DNA of 64,000 nt from Kastovskya adunca ATA6-11-RM4 (GTDB lineage: Bacteria; Cyanobacteriota; Cyanobacteriia; Cyanobacteriales; Coleofasciculaceae): positions 62,001 to 126,000 of the forward strand of contig JAHHHJ010000008.1 of NCBI GenBank assembly GCA_019359445.1, in the 5' to 3' direction. The translations under genes were made by a program, and so were the position numbers. Below, one piece after another: positions 44,005 through 53,300 of this stretch (the first letter of the stretch is position 1; the number at the start of each line of letters is the position of its first letter). The notes beneath the pieces were generated by a model. The model had not been told where the DNA came from and ran no database searches. It worked only from the letters and a program-made list of their open reading frames with translations.

Positions 44005-44693
44005 TAAGCAACAGCTAGAGGCGAAACCTCCAGGACATCGCCAACGAAGGATGCATTCAAATCCATCGTCACGAAGTTATCTGTTGGTGCGGAATCGGGC
44101 GCACCCGTAATAAGACCTGCTCCTTCAATTACGCGCCCCGTGCTGAAGGCATCGCTAGGAGGTGGAAGTTCGCGCCGAATCCAAATCGGGATTCCTTGAT
44201 CTGCTGCGTGCAGGCAAGTAATCAATCCAGCATTCTTTTCGTAGTAAATACCAGGAAGGGAAATGTTCTTCTCAGAACCTGTCGATACACCGTCTCTGGT
44301 GCCTCCATCATCATAATGATTGACAGAAGCCATGTTGTAGGAGCGATCAACACCGGAATCGGTGCGATCCCACATTTTGACGGGGAACTGGGCAGTTGCC
44401 CCAGGGGGAATAGCTTCGTCCAGTGCCCGAACGCTTAAAGCTGTCGATGTTGGTTTTGCGGAGACGACGGCAATAAACTCGTTACCGTCCTCGTCCACAA
44501 ACAAAAGCCGTTGTCCTGACTGAATAACATTAGTCGGAGCGCCAGCTAGAGTAATTGTTGTTGCTCCTTTGGCGGGGCCAGCGGCTCCGATGGCGAGGGT
44601 TTCTGGAGTGGGCTTGATGCGATCGCCCGGTTTTTTGCCGAGCAGCGCGATTGTGATTTTTACATCTTTGCCTCTGATAGGCGGATGTGCCAT
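44004..44693 (-). CDS. Tail tube (major tail) protein
   Basis: 229 residues forming the tail tube by position: after the terminator/joining genes and before chaperone and tape measure. The N-terminal 100 residues include GATTITLAGAPTNVIQSGQRL and FIAVVSAKPTSTALSVRALD, a beta pattern repeated in phage tube proteins. MWDRTDSGVDRSYNMASVNHYDDGG near 107 is tube-like. No sheath gene accompanies it, so the tail should be non-contractile. Confidence 0.72.
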   Translation of the reverse strand: MAHPPIRGKDVKITIALLGKKPGDRIKPTPETLAIGAAGPAKGATTITLAGAPTNVIQSGQRLLFVDEDGNEFIAVVSAKPTSTALSVRALDEAIPPGATAQFPVKMWDRTDSGVDRSYNMASVNHYDDGGTRDGVSTGSEKNISLPGIYYEKNAGLITCLHAADQGIPIWIRRELPPPSDAFSTGRVIEGAGLITGAPDSAPTDNFVTMDLNASFVGDVLEVSPLAVA

Positions 44694-45095
44694 TTATTTG
44701 CGTCTCCTGATCAAGGGGTGTTCAAGCTCGATAGTTCGGCTTTCGATGTTGTCTAGCTGGCTAATTGGAAGGATTCGAGGGCGGACAAGACTTATCTCTG
44801 GTAGCTGGTCAATTAAGCGATTTGTGGCTTCTACAGTGTCATCATCAGGATTCCATTGGCGCAGTTCTAAGCGCGATTGATAGATTACAAGGTTGGCTTC
44901 TACTAAGGGTTGTAACGGAGATTCATAGGCAAAAATCAGGGTCACTTCTAGTCCCGACGCTTCAGTTCCTTTCGGCGGATAGCTGGGATGCCAGATACTA
45001 ATTGCCGGAACAGTTTGCCCATTTGGAAAGGTGTAGGTTCCTAGGAGGTCTGAAAGGATTGCCTGAATTTTGTCTCGTAGCGTGATCGCATCCAT
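44694..45095 (-). CDS. Tail terminator / completion-like protein
   Basis: 133 residues. It begins LRDKIQAILSDLLGTYTFPNGQTVPAISI, then a beta strand pair (GLEVTLIFAYESPLQPL, LVIYQSRLELRQW) and a helix NRLIDQLPEISLVRPRI, the alpha-beta layout of tail terminator proteins that cap the tube. It abuts the tube gene. Assignment is by size, order and fold pattern. Confidence 0.6.
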   Translation of the reverse strand: MDAITLRDKIQAILSDLLGTYTFPNGQTVPAISIWHPSYPPKGTEASGLEVTLIFAYESPLQPLVEANLVIYQSRLELRQWNPDDDTVEATNRLIDQLPEISLVRPRILPISQLDNIESRTIELEHPLIRRRK

Positions 45096-45097
45096 CC

Positions 45098-45490
45098 TCA
45101 GACCTGCCTTGTAAAAATGCCGTGAAACTTAGTCCCTGCTTCCCTTTCAAACTCAGGTATAGGTAAGGTTTGGCGCTTCAAGGTGAACTTCCCTTTTAGC
45201 TCTCCGACTTCTGCTTGTGCTATGGCTCCATCTTTAATTGAGGCTGGAAGCTGCATTGGCAGGACAGCATAGCCAATCATCGGCTCCTCTTTCTCACCAA
45301 TGCCAGGGAAGAACAGCTCGCGAGGGCGATTATCAGGCTTAAAGTAGCAGTGAACTGTTAGGGACTCTGTTACTGGAACAGGATTTCCTCTGCTATCGCT
45401 CCCCATCTGTGCAGTGGGTACTTGAAAGGTTAAAGTGGCGTTGACCCGGTCTTTAAATGGGGAGCGGCTAGTCTTGAGTTCTTTGAGCAT
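45098..45490 (-). CDS. Head-tail joining-region protein, 130 residues
   Basis: Unrecognised. Beta-rich (ATLTFQVPTAQMGSDSRGNP, SLTVHCYFKPDNRPRELFFPG) with GTKFHGIFTRQV at the end. The order suggests a head-tail connector or stopper. Its first 17 bases overlap the proposed start of the plus-strand gene that follows, so the two 5' ends are head to head. Confidence 0.55.
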   Translation of the reverse strand: MLKELKTSRSPFKDRVNATLTFQVPTAQMGSDSRGNPVPVTESLTVHCYFKPDNRPRELFFPGIGEKEEPMIGYAVLPMQLPASIKDGAIAQAEVGELKGKFTLKRQTLPIPEFEREAGTKFHGIFTRQV

Positions 45491-45914
45491 TGCTCTAACG
45501 GTTCCTGGTATCAGTTCAGTTGCTAAAGTTCTTGAAATCGACAGTGAGGTTCATGTTTTGGGAAGCACCCTAGATAATGGCGAATTTGAGCGCAGCTACG
45601 ACATTCCAATTAATTTCTCGCTCAAATCAAACGATGTGAATTTAGTAGGAGCGACTTTAGTTTTTGAAGTCAAACACTACACGAGTGGAATGGCTTCACT
45701 TCTTACCACTAAAACAACCTCAGACGATTCAATCAAAATTGTTTCTCAAACGCCTGGGGAAATGTCCGCTTCGACAACCCTAGAAAAAACGTTGTTTGAT
45801 TCATTGCCGTCGTCGAATCCAATTACTTTGAGTTATCGGATTCGAGCAACTGTTGACGGGCTTGTATTACCCGTTGGTAAGGGAAGTTTTGTTTCTAAAC
45901 CGGAATCTCCCTAA
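45474..45914 (+). CDS. Lone plus-strand phage gene, BppU-like beta domain
   Basis: 147 residues in the only plus-strand frame that fills 45490-45935; nothing coding is seen opposite. The chosen TTG at 45474 follows GGGGAG by eight bases; a GTG at 45435 would lie wholly inside the opposite gene. The pattern is an Ig-like phage module: DIPINFSLKSNDVNLVGATL, then SQTPGEMSASTTLEKTLF and a final GLVLPVGKGSFVSKPESP, as in BppU/N-terminal fibre domains. Its C-terminus resembles that of the convergent gene (GSF then P-D/E-S-P). It may be expressed independently, as a lysogenic or cargo gene. Confidence 0.6.
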   Translation: MSSLSIALTVPGISSVAKVLEIDSEVHVLGSTLDNGEFERSYDIPINFSLKSNDVNLVGATLVFEVKHYTSGMASLLTTKTTSDDSIKIVSQTPGEMSASTTLEKTLFDSLPSSNPITLSYRIRATVDGLVLPVGKGSFVSKPESP

Positions 45915-45942
45915 CTTCGGACGAACCGAAGTAGTTAGGGAG
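45907..45942. terminator. Bidirectional hairpin between convergent phage genes
   Basis: CTTCGG (45915-45920) pairs with CCGAAG (45926-45931) and CTCCCTAA (45907-45914) pairs with TTAGGGAG (45935-45942), with a three-base bulge. The TAA of the plus gene (45912-45914) and the stop of the minus gene (45935-45937) are both inside the arms. It has no long T-run on either side. The inner part is copy 2 of the CTTCGG-N5-CCGAAG palindrome. Confidence 0.65.
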
Positions 45943-46615
45943 GGGAATCAGGGTAGATGCTAAAGCTGCCTTGATCTTTGAGGGTGTACCGAACTCCCAG
46001 CCCATCATCAACCTCTAGCTCAAACCGGAATTCTGTTTCTTTAAAGACTGCCGCTGTATCTGTTCCGTAAATGAAGACATTAGCGGTTACTAGCTCCTTT
46101 CCTGTTTCCGGATCTACTCCCTGAACTGGAACAGTAATCCCTTTCCCTTGGGATTTGGAGATGAGCAGCGTTTTTCCTCCGATTTCCACCGTGCTAGCAG
46201 CCCGGAAGTAGATTTGGAAATTTGCTAATCTCTCCCCAATAACGCGGACTTGTAAGGTGTACAAATCTCCCGCTCTGAGCCTTTGTCCAGCTAAGAAAGT
46301 CCCTCCAGCAGAAATTGTGCCTTCTGGCTTCTGCATGGGGTTTAAGTACAGCACCGCTGGCACAGATAGGGCAAAAACTGTTTGGACTGGCTGAGGAGCC
46401 AACCGATGGTTTCGCTTCAAGGGAACAACTTTGCCATCGCTCTTGAAGCTCAGCGAGGTTGACTCAATCTTTCGGATGCGGTTGACGGTTGAAACACTGG
46501 TCAGGAAGCTCGTTGCAATTAGTCGAGGTGCGAACTTACGCCGTCGCTTAACCAGTGTGACCGCAACGGCAAAACTTGAAGAGATAGGAGATGGAGTGAT
46601 TGCGACGAGGGGCAT
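45935..46615 (-). CDS. Phage protein with C-terminal BppU-like domain
   Basis: 226 residues. A basic N-terminal half (about 1-90, AVAVTLVKRRRKFAPRL, RNHRLAPQPVQTVFALSVPA) is followed by a beta module (about 105-226: AGQRLRAGDLYTLQVRVIGE, VEIGGKTLLISKSQGKGITV, ending LKDQGSFSIYPDSPP). The final module looks paralogous to the convergent plus-strand protein. It lies right after the tandem Gp80-like gene. Structural or decoration role is inferred. Confidence 0.6.
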   Translation of the reverse strand: MPLVAITPSPISSSFAVAVTLVKRRRKFAPRLIATSFLTSVSTVNRIRKIESTSLSFKSDGKVVPLKRNHRLAPQPVQTVFALSVPAVLYLNPMQKPEGTISAGGTFLAGQRLRAGDLYTLQVRVIGERLANFQIYFRAASTVEIGGKTLLISKSQGKGITVPVQGVDPETGKELVTANVFIYGTDTAAVFKETEFRFELEVDDGLGVRYTLKDQGSFSIYPDSPP

Positions 46616-47422
46616 TTAGTCCACCGAGATAGAGAGGGAATTAGCCGCTACAAAAGGGATGTCGTACTGGTCGATAGATGTGGCAGGGACTTGATTGCGT
46701 CCGCAGTAGTTACCCCCGGTCGCATCGTCAAAAAAGATCAGATGGCTAATCAATCCTTGGCTGCCCGTGCTTTCAGACCATACGATTGGCTGGGCATTAG
46801 TTTTTCCCTGACCAGGTAAAACGGCTGGAAAGTAGACGGTATTATTAGCGAAGGCTACTCGCCCATAGCTAGGCTCAATCGGTTCGGCTCCAGGTGCGGT
46901 ATCGTTCGGCGTACCTGTGACGTAGCCGACATACCAAGTCGGCGGGATCTGGCGGGGAACGCCGCCGAATATGTGATCCAGCCATGCATTCTTCACCAGT
47001 AGTGAGAAGAAGCCTCCGGGCTGAGCTTGAATAGTAATGCTGCCACTTGGGATTAACAAGCCATCATTCATCTGGACTAATTTGGCAGCCGGGAGCTGGG
47101 CATAGGCAACGGCGTTCCCTGCAACCGCGCTGTCCCAGATGACTAGATCGACCACTGACCCAATGTTCGCAGTAGCTAGGTTGGTTTGGATATCTGCCGT
47201 AACGGTTTTGAGTCCGTTAACAGCGGCGGGAAAGTTAGCCAGATTGTTAGCAACTGCTACCCGCGTCATATTTCCCGAAACGGGTTCTGCTCCCGCCCCC
47301 GCTTCACCAGATGCAGTTAGGGTAAATCCGAAGTAGAGCGTGCTGTTGACCGCCCAGTTGACTCCCCCTAATTCAGCATTGAGGATTTGAGCTTCTGCCC
47401 AATTTGTAAAACTTCCTGGCAT
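46616..47422 (-). CDS. Tandem Gp80-like phage structural protein
   Basis: 268 residues made of two copies of the roughly 130-residue module annotated in phages as tail-fibre/Gp80-like. Copy one has NAELGGVNWAVNSTLYFGFT, RVAVANNLANFPAAVNGLKT, VDLVIWDSAVAGNAVAYAQL. Copy two has LDHIFGGVPRQIPPTWYVGYV, RVAFANNTVYFPAV, ISHLIFFDDATGGNYCGRNQ. The motif 'L-x-H-x-F-G-G...P..(W/L)YVG(Y/F)...G.R.A.AN' is shared. Usually the module occurs once per protein, so this is a fused duplication. Confidence 0.72.
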   Translation of the reverse strand: MPGSFTNWAEAQILNAELGGVNWAVNSTLYFGFTLTASGEAGAGAEPVSGNMTRVAVANNLANFPAAVNGLKTVTADIQTNLATANIGSVVDLVIWDSAVAGNAVAYAQLPAAKLVQMNDGLLIPSGSITIQAQPGGFFSLLVKNAWLDHIFGGVPRQIPPTWYVGYVTGTPNDTAPGAEPIEPSYGRVAFANNTVYFPAVLPGQGKTNAQPIVWSESTGSQGLISHLIFFDDATGGNYCGRNQVPATSIDQYDIPFVAANSLSISVD

Positions 47423-47430
47423 CTTCTTCC

Positions 47431-47480
47431 TTATCTATAGAGCTTGTTTGCTTATCTATAGAGCTGAACTCTATAGATAA
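47431..47480. repeat. Triple TTATCTATAGAG repeat forming a hairpin
   Basis: TTATCTATAGAG occurs at 47431 and again at 47452; its exact reverse complement lies at 47469-47480. The latter two form a perfect 12-bp stem with a five-base loop. It fills the 72-base gap between two minus-strand genes, just upstream of the Gp80-like start, and has no T-run, so it is not a simple terminator. Confidence 0.75.
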
Positions 47481-47494
47481 CTATTTCCGACCAA

Positions 47495-47854
47495 TCAATA
47501 GGCTTGAAATTCCATTGAACTAGTGTGTATTGCTCGATGTCGTCCGATAGGGATGTCCATGTATTGAGCAAGTTCATAGGCTTTCGCCAGCTTTAGCTGT
47601 TCCATCCCGCTTGTCCGTTGCCCTGGTGCCCACTCGACAACATCAGCTTTTGTAAGAGCGAAGCTGGTTGAGGATTGCTCTGTAGCGATCGCCTCTTCTA
47701 GCTCATCCAGTTTTTCGAGGACAGTTAGCACCATTTGGCACAATAGCTCGGAGCGATTCACTATTTCGGCTTTCTCATGTACCTCCCCAATTTTGGAAGG
47801 CGCAAGTTTTAGATGCTTGATAACGCGATATTCATCGCTCAGAACTAGAGGCAC
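47495..47854 (-). CDS. Phage protein, 119 residues, unknown
   Basis: Unrecognised, helical (AEIVNRSELLCQMVLTVLEKLDELEEAI) with a C-terminal RTSGMEQLKLAKAYELAQYM. It starts at GTG and overlaps the previous small gene by 23 bases. Located in the capsid-to-tail transition, so a connector or adaptor is possible. Confidence 0.6.
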   Translation of the reverse strand: MPLVLSDEYRVIKHLKLAPSKIGEVHEKAEIVNRSELLCQMVLTVLEKLDELEEAIATEQSSTSFALTKADVVEWAPGQRTSGMEQLKLAKAYELAQYMDIPIGRHRAIHTSSMEFQAY

Positions 47855-47987
47855 GGCTCTCCTTGGGCTTTGGTGTGGTCGTGACTAAACCTAACCGCTT
47901 TGCCATATCTTCAGGAATTTCGACCTCCTCACCCGCTGGATAAATCTTGCCGCCATGAATGTAGGATTGATCGAGATTAACTTTCAT
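47832..47987 (-). CDS. Small phage protein after capsid, 51 residues
   Basis: Too short to be called by length alone but well supported: its ATG overlaps the major capsid stop (TAATG). The sequence MKVNLDQSYIHGGKIYPAGE and the following EVEIPEDMAKRLGLV match the small 'K-V...Y-x-x-G..Y..G..v.vpe..A..l' proteins found directly after capsid genes in many phages. Its end overlaps the next gene by 23 bases. Confidence 0.72.
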   Translation of the reverse strand: MKVNLDQSYIHGGKIYPAGEEVEIPEDMAKRLGLVTTTPKPKESRASSSER

Positions 47988-49075
47988 TAGCTAATCCCTT
48001 TGATGACAGCGATCGCCTCTGGCTCAAGGACAACTGGGAAACTCGTTTGGTATGCTTCTCCTTCTAAACGAGGCGGCTTATCAGTTTTTGAGACGACATT
48101 GATGACTCGACCTGGCCCAGTTTGACCCACCGCCCGACCAATCGCGTAGTATCCCAAAGTGTCTTGGATTGGCAAAATTTGTCCGTCACCTAAATCAAGA
48201 TTTTCATCTCTGCCTGTTGAGCAGATGAAAACCATACAGTCATCGGGCAAGAATCGTATTGAACCGTTTTGTGTGCGGTATTGTAAATCGTACAGTTCAA
48301 TGGGGGGAAGTCCGTCTGCTCCAAAAATGGCATCAATAGAGGCTTTCTCCGCGCGACCTGGAACTCCCTGAATCTGACCTGTAGGTGAAACCTGAACTCG
48401 GCTAGTACGAGTCCGAACCTTGTCATTATTTCCCATGATGCTGGTGACTTTACGCCCCGATACAATCCGGCTAACCATATAGCCTTTGGCATAAAGCAGA
48501 TCAACCATGCTGAAGATATCGACAAAGGGGTCGTAGGTATCGTCTGACCAAGGTGTGACGGCTGTAACGCGGTGCCCTGCTGGATTGCTGAAGTTAACAA
48601 TTTCCTGATAGCTGTTGTCGCCCTGACGGACAACTTGGGCGTTGACAATTGCTTCCCAGCGCTCTTTTTCCGACTTCTCGCCTAATGCTCTGTTGAGGAC
48701 TACATCTGCCCAATTGGCGACTTGTGCCATTGCTTCCATTGAGCTGCCGCGCCCTAGAAGCTTGATGAGAGCATCGTATTGTCGCCCATTCAGGTCACGG
48801 GCGATGTCGGAGTTGCCCAAGTCAACATCAACGAATCCAATTAAGTCTCCGTCTTTTTTCTGGGTCGGGCTGTAGCGGGTGCCGTCATTCGCTACAACGG
48901 TACGGAATTTCACCTCATCCTCGCGAAACATATTCTCTTCAACTGGACGCTCAGGCAAAATCTCGGCACCGATATAACGACGGCGAGGAGCTTGAAATTG
49001 AGCAAGAGGATTTCGGGCAATTTGAGCAAATTTACCCTCCTCTTGCATCTGACTAACGAGAGTTAATAAATCCAT
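47987..49075 (-). CDS. Major capsid protein
   Basis: 362 residues forming the icosahedral shell, with the E-type/HK97-like pattern. N-terminal AQFQAPRRRYIGAEILPERP and VEENMFREDEVKFRTVVAND, then the spine helix (SSMEAMAQVANWADVVLNRALGEKSE), P-domain PVVDIFSMVDLLYAKGYMVSRIVSG-like stretch near 190, and a C-terminal beta domain. It follows decoration and scaffold genes in the usual order. No prohead protease domain is fused, so a scaffold-only mechanism is likely. Confidence 0.82.
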   Translation of the reverse strand: MDLLTLVSQMQEEGKFAQIARNPLAQFQAPRRRYIGAEILPERPVEENMFREDEVKFRTVVANDGTRYSPTQKKDGDLIGFVDVDLGNSDIARDLNGRQYDALIKLLGRGSSMEAMAQVANWADVVLNRALGEKSEKERWEAIVNAQVVRQGDNSYQEIVNFSNPAGHRVTAVTPWSDDTYDPFVDIFSMVDLLYAKGYMVSRIVSGRKVTSIMGNNDKVRTRTSRVQVSPTGQIQGVPGRAEKASIDAIFGADGLPPIELYDLQYRTQNGSIRFLPDDCMVFICSTGRDENLDLGDGQILPIQDTLGYYAIGRAVGQTGPGRVINVVSKTDKPPRLEGEAYQTSFPVVLEPEAIAVIKGIS

Positions 49076-49079
49076 CTAA

Positions 49080-49478
49080 TTAGACAACTCCAGTGGTGGT
49101 TTGGTATAAAGCGCGAATTTTGTCTTTGAGGGCAGTAGCCATCGTTGCCCAGTCAGGCAAGAAATTTTCTTTGACTAAGCTGTTGTGGCGGTAAAGCTCG
49201 CAATCTGCACAGAAAACGGCATCCGTTACGTCGAACGCCAATAAATAGATTTCCTCATCGGTGGCAGCGGCTACTCCGAAGCCAGTTCCCGCTGTGCGTT
49301 CTGCGAAAGTCCGACCTAGTAATGTGCCGGATTTAATAGGCTTGCGCCCTTCTACATCAGCAGCAAAATCAGCCGGATTGATGCGTGCCCCGCCTGGAAT
49401 TAGGGAGTGACGATCTAGAAAGTCCCCTGCCCAAGCTGGCGGAGTAAGTTGAGGGGAGGAAAAATTAACTCTTGCCAT
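49080..49478 (-). CDS. Head decoration-like protein
   Basis: 132 residues just before the capsid gene. PGGARINPADFAADVEGRKPIKSGTLLG and AATDEEIYLLAFDVTDAVFCADCELYRHNS resemble the small beta-tulip decoration proteins (gpD-like) that add to mature heads. The position between scaffold and capsid supports this. Four bases separate it from capsid. Confidence 0.65.
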   Translation of the reverse strand: MARVNFSSPQLTPPAWAGDFLDRHSLIPGGARINPADFAADVEGRKPIKSGTLLGRTFAERTAGTGFGVAAATDEEIYLLAFDVTDAVFCADCELYRHNSLVKENFLPDWATMATALKDKIRALYQTTTGVV

Positions 49479-49480
49479 GT

Positions 49481-50098
49481 TTAAGCCTTCAAATAGTCAG
49501 GAACTGTGTAGTTATTAGTCAGGTAATCACCAATTGGATCGGTAGAAGCCTTGCCGCTAGCACTTCCGCTGGGTAGCTGCGTTTTGGTGGTATGAAAAAG
49601 TGCGGGAAGAAAAGGCTTCCAGGTTGCGGAAGCTTCGGCATACTCGCGCAGTGCTTTGCCACCAACAGTGACGCTGTTGTTATCGGCGATCGCCAGTTCA
49701 TCAGAGCAGCCCGTCAGGAGTTGTTCGAGAACTTCTGCAACAGCTCCAGACTTACTGGCCGCGCTCTGAATGAGAGAACGTTTTTCTGCTTGAGTTAATT
49801 TTGTTTCTGCTTCTTTCTTGGCGGCTTCTGCTTGCTCTACCTGAGTTCTGACTTGCTTCAAATCGTCTGCCAGAACTTTCACTTTATTGGCAGAGGATTG
49901 CAGCTTTGCCTCAAAATCTTCCCCTTCAGCGCCAGAAGCTTCTAGGATGTGAGAAGTGAGTGTTTCAAGTTTCTGGTTTTGTTGCTCTAGCTTGCGTTGG
50001 TCAGCAAGCAACCCAGAAACTTTGCCCTGTATAGCTTTGATAATGTCGTCGGCATCGTCGAAGTCTGCTAATGCAGCGATCGCGTCTTTGTAGTCCAC
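49481..50098 (-). CDS. Scaffolding protein-like, coiled coil
   Basis: 205 residues, acidic, with a long coiled coil (about 20-115, LADQRKLEQQNQKLETLTSH, VEQAEAAKKEAETKLTQAEKR) and a C-terminal basic-poor tail (DPIGDYLTNNYTVPDYLKA). In this slot of Mu-type and SPP1-type heads such proteins guide capsid assembly. No catalytic Ser protease motif of the gpI class is seen. Confidence 0.65.
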   Translation of the reverse strand: MDYKDAIAALADFDDADDIIKAIQGKVSGLLADQRKLEQQNQKLETLTSHILEASGAEGEDFEAKLQSSANKVKVLADDLKQVRTQVEQAEAAKKEAETKLTQAEKRSLIQSAASKSGAVAEVLEQLLTGCSDELAIADNNSVTVGGKALREYAEASATWKPFLPALFHTTKTQLPSGSASGKASTDPIGDYLTNNYTVPDYLKA

Positions 50099-50146
50099 AA
50101 AAGCCTGATGGTTATAGTTCTAGGCTCATTGTGGGGCGCTAACTTT

Positions 50147-50344
50147 TTAAGATTCAGTCTCAGATTTTTCAGGGGATAGAACTATGAAGGATACGGCGAT
50201 TGGCTTATCTTTAGCTGAGAACTCGACTATCTCCCCTCTGACGGCTTGCTTCTTCTCTACCGGACTCCCATCAGCAGCTTGGTAGTACACCAGCGCATAA
50301 GCCCCATTGTTAGGCGTTGACCCTTCTACTCGTTCAATTTTCAT
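50147..50344 (-). CDS. Small phage protein, 65 residues
   Basis: Unrecognised. Beta-rich MKIERVEGSTPNNGAYALVY and KKQAVRGEIVEFSAKDKPIA. It overlaps the 3' end of the giant MuF gene by 11 bases and precedes the scaffold gene. It could be a small head protein. Confidence 0.5.
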   Translation of the reverse strand: MKIERVEGSTPNNGAYALVYYQAADGSPVEKKQAVRGEIVEFSAKDKPIAVSFIVLSPEKSETES

Positions 50345-53300
50345 CAGATAACTCCTCTAGGCGAATTTGGATATCAGACTGTAACTGCCGACGCTTCGCT
50401 TCAAGCCTGGCAGTTCTTTGCCCAAATCGCCGCTCTTTAGCGGTGGCTCCCCGCTCTGCTGCCTCGCGTCGGCGTTGCAGTTCCCGCGTATTTTCTGCAA
50501 GCTCTCGGCGGAGAGTTTGCAAGCGAGAATCGCTTTCAATTTGCTGACGACGGCGTTGTTCACGCTCCGAAACTGTCTGTCTCTCTGCTGCTTCTGCTTG
50601 TCCTTCTTCTGTGAGGGCAAACTCTGGCTCTTGCGAGGGTTGAGCGAAAGTAAGGAAGTCTTGCTTGACTCTCGCTCTCAGTTCAGTAAGTTGGGCTTGC
50701 AGTTCTTCTGCCGTTCGAGCTTTGCCATCAATTTCATAAATTAACGGTTGTGACAAATCGCTTTCTGCTCGCTGCTTGATGGCGGCACTATCTGCCAAGC
50801 CCTCTTCAATCCACTGGGCAATTTCTGCCCTTGCGGCGGTCAATTCTTCCTGGAAGGCATTGCGAGCGCGGCTGTAGGTTTCAGATTGGCTAATTATGGT
50901 GGCGGGGTCAGCTTCTTCGTCATCCAGTAAGATCCTCACGTACTCCTGATTCCAGGTCTCCAAATCGTTGAGTATCTTCTGGCTGTATTGCAGCAGATCG
51001 GCTACAGAGGTGGTTTCTGGCTTCTCCAGAAGTCGTTTAAGTCGAGCATCTGATGTGCTGCCTTCAGTCGCTGCTGCATCGCGAATCTGCTGCCACTCAG
51101 TAGCAAATTGCTCTGCTCTTTGCAGTGTTTGGCGCGAGACTTCGTTTGGATAATCCAAATCCTTTTCTAGAGCGGTGATTGTGCCGTTGATCTGACCGAT
51201 AAGTTTGCTGACCCTTTCGGCTTCTTTACGCAGGCGGTTTTTAGGAGAATCGGATTGACCCTCATACACGATCGCCAAATCGGAGGGAATCTCCCCTGCT
51301 TCCCATTGCTTGGAATCAATCAGCAGTGCCACTACTCGCGGCGGATAGGTACGCAGGGCAATCAAATTTCTCTCGATAATTTGTAAATTTCGCTCTACCT
51401 TGCTAGCCATGTTGTTCGATGCTGATTGCCGTTGCAGCACATAGTCGTCTGCTAACTTTTGCTGCTCCTGGCGCTTGGTGTTGAGGCGATCGCTATAGTT
51501 TTGCCTCAGAAGTCGATAGTTGTTAACTTTCTTAGGTAGTTTGCCTTGCGTTTGTCTCAGCGCCAGGGATTGCTCATACTGCTGGCGTTTGCTGGAGTCG
51601 AGTTGGTCTACCCTTGTGGGCAGCTTTTGAACACGGCGCTGCAAATCAGCAAGCTGACTGCGAGAGTTGCTGGCGCGGCGCTGTACCTCTTCCAAACTGC
51701 TTGCCAGTTGCTCCAGCTCCTGAATACGGGGTGCTAAATCCCTCCGGTGGAGTTCCTGGGGAGATACCACTGATAAATCGCCGATCTGTTCTCGGATTCG
51801 CTGCAATCCTCTCAAAGCCTGAGAGCGCTCTGGGGAACGGTCTGCCTCAATGAGTGACTGTTGAGCCTCGTCGAATGATCGCGTTAATCCGTCAATTTCT
51901 TGCTGAACTTGCTTGCTCTTTCCGTCAGATTTGAGAGTATCTCGGCGAGTAGTGAGATCACTTAATAGCGCTTGTAACTTTTGAGCCTTACTGCGGACAG
52001 CCGCTGCATCAGCTCCTGATTTCTCTAAGGCTCGGATTTCCCGGTCAATAGATTTTGCCTGCTTTTGCAGCGCTTTGATTTGCTGGGGAGCATTGTCAAA
52101 GTAAGGAACGCCTAATGGGTCGGCGATACGGCGGTAGTTGGTCTCTAGAGCCTCTACCTCTCGATTAGCTTCCTCAATGCGCTGCGATTGAATTCGGGCT
52201 TGTTCGAGGGCAGATTCTTGCTTACCCTGAAACTTGGCAATGGCTTGCTGTCCATCTGCAATAGCCTTTCTCGCCTTAGCTGTTGTGCGCTGTTTAGCAG
52301 CCAAGACTTCCGCCTGTTGGCTGGCTTTTTGGATAGATTTGCTGACTTGTTCCGTCTGAATCCGCACATCGCTAACAATCTGAGGGCTGCGAGTATCTGG
52401 TCTACTTTCCGGTGGTGGGGCTACTGGCTTGGGCTTTTCTGGATGCCGATACTTGAGCATCCGAGCGATCGCTTCATACCGTGCAGGAGAAAAGCGTTTG
52501 AGGTGGTCTGGAGAAACAAAAAATTCTTTGACTGAATCGGCAAAGTCCTGTGCTGCCCCTGTTAGTCCATAGCCAGTCGTGGCACGCTCCTTCTGCATGG
52601 CTTGCCAGTACTCGGAGTTTTTTGGCGGTGCCAGACTTCCCCACTCTTGATAAGCCTTGAGGTAAGCCATCTGTCGGAGTAGTTCATCTTTTTTGGCTTG
52701 CCCTGAGTAGAAACTGACAGAGCCATCCTCTAAATTGACTGTTGCGGGAACCTTTGCGGTAGGCAGCTTGAGCTTTTTGCGCCAAAAGCGTTCGTAAGCA
52801 TTCTGCTGCCGCGTTAGATAAATATTTTTGAGATTCCTAGTCAGCTCTGGAGGTAGATCCAATCCGGCAAACTGCCGCAGCAGATCCAAATCCCGTGATG
52901 ATTCTTTTAAATCACCGCTGCCGTGCCAGTTGACGCCAGCAAAGCGGAATGAATGCATTTCCTCTTCATCAGAGGCACCAGGGGGCTTGATGTTCTTAGA
53001 GGCGTTGGCAATAGGCTGAATCTCTTCATAGACTGCTTTGCGAAGCGCTTGCAGCTTGGGTTGAGGCGGAAGAGCCTGCTGATTAATTTCAGCAATTCGC
53101 TGGCGGATGCGTCCTTCTGCTAGCCGAGCGTAAGCCCTTTCTTCCGATTGAGATTGTTGTAAAGCAAGTTTGTAAACATTGTCGGCAATTCGCTTTTCTA
53201 GCTCCCTATGCTCTGTTTCTGTCAGATCTAAAGGAATGAGAGCAGGAGGTAAGGCAAGCCTGGGTAATTCACCTCGTAACACCTTTCTAGCTTCTTGTCC

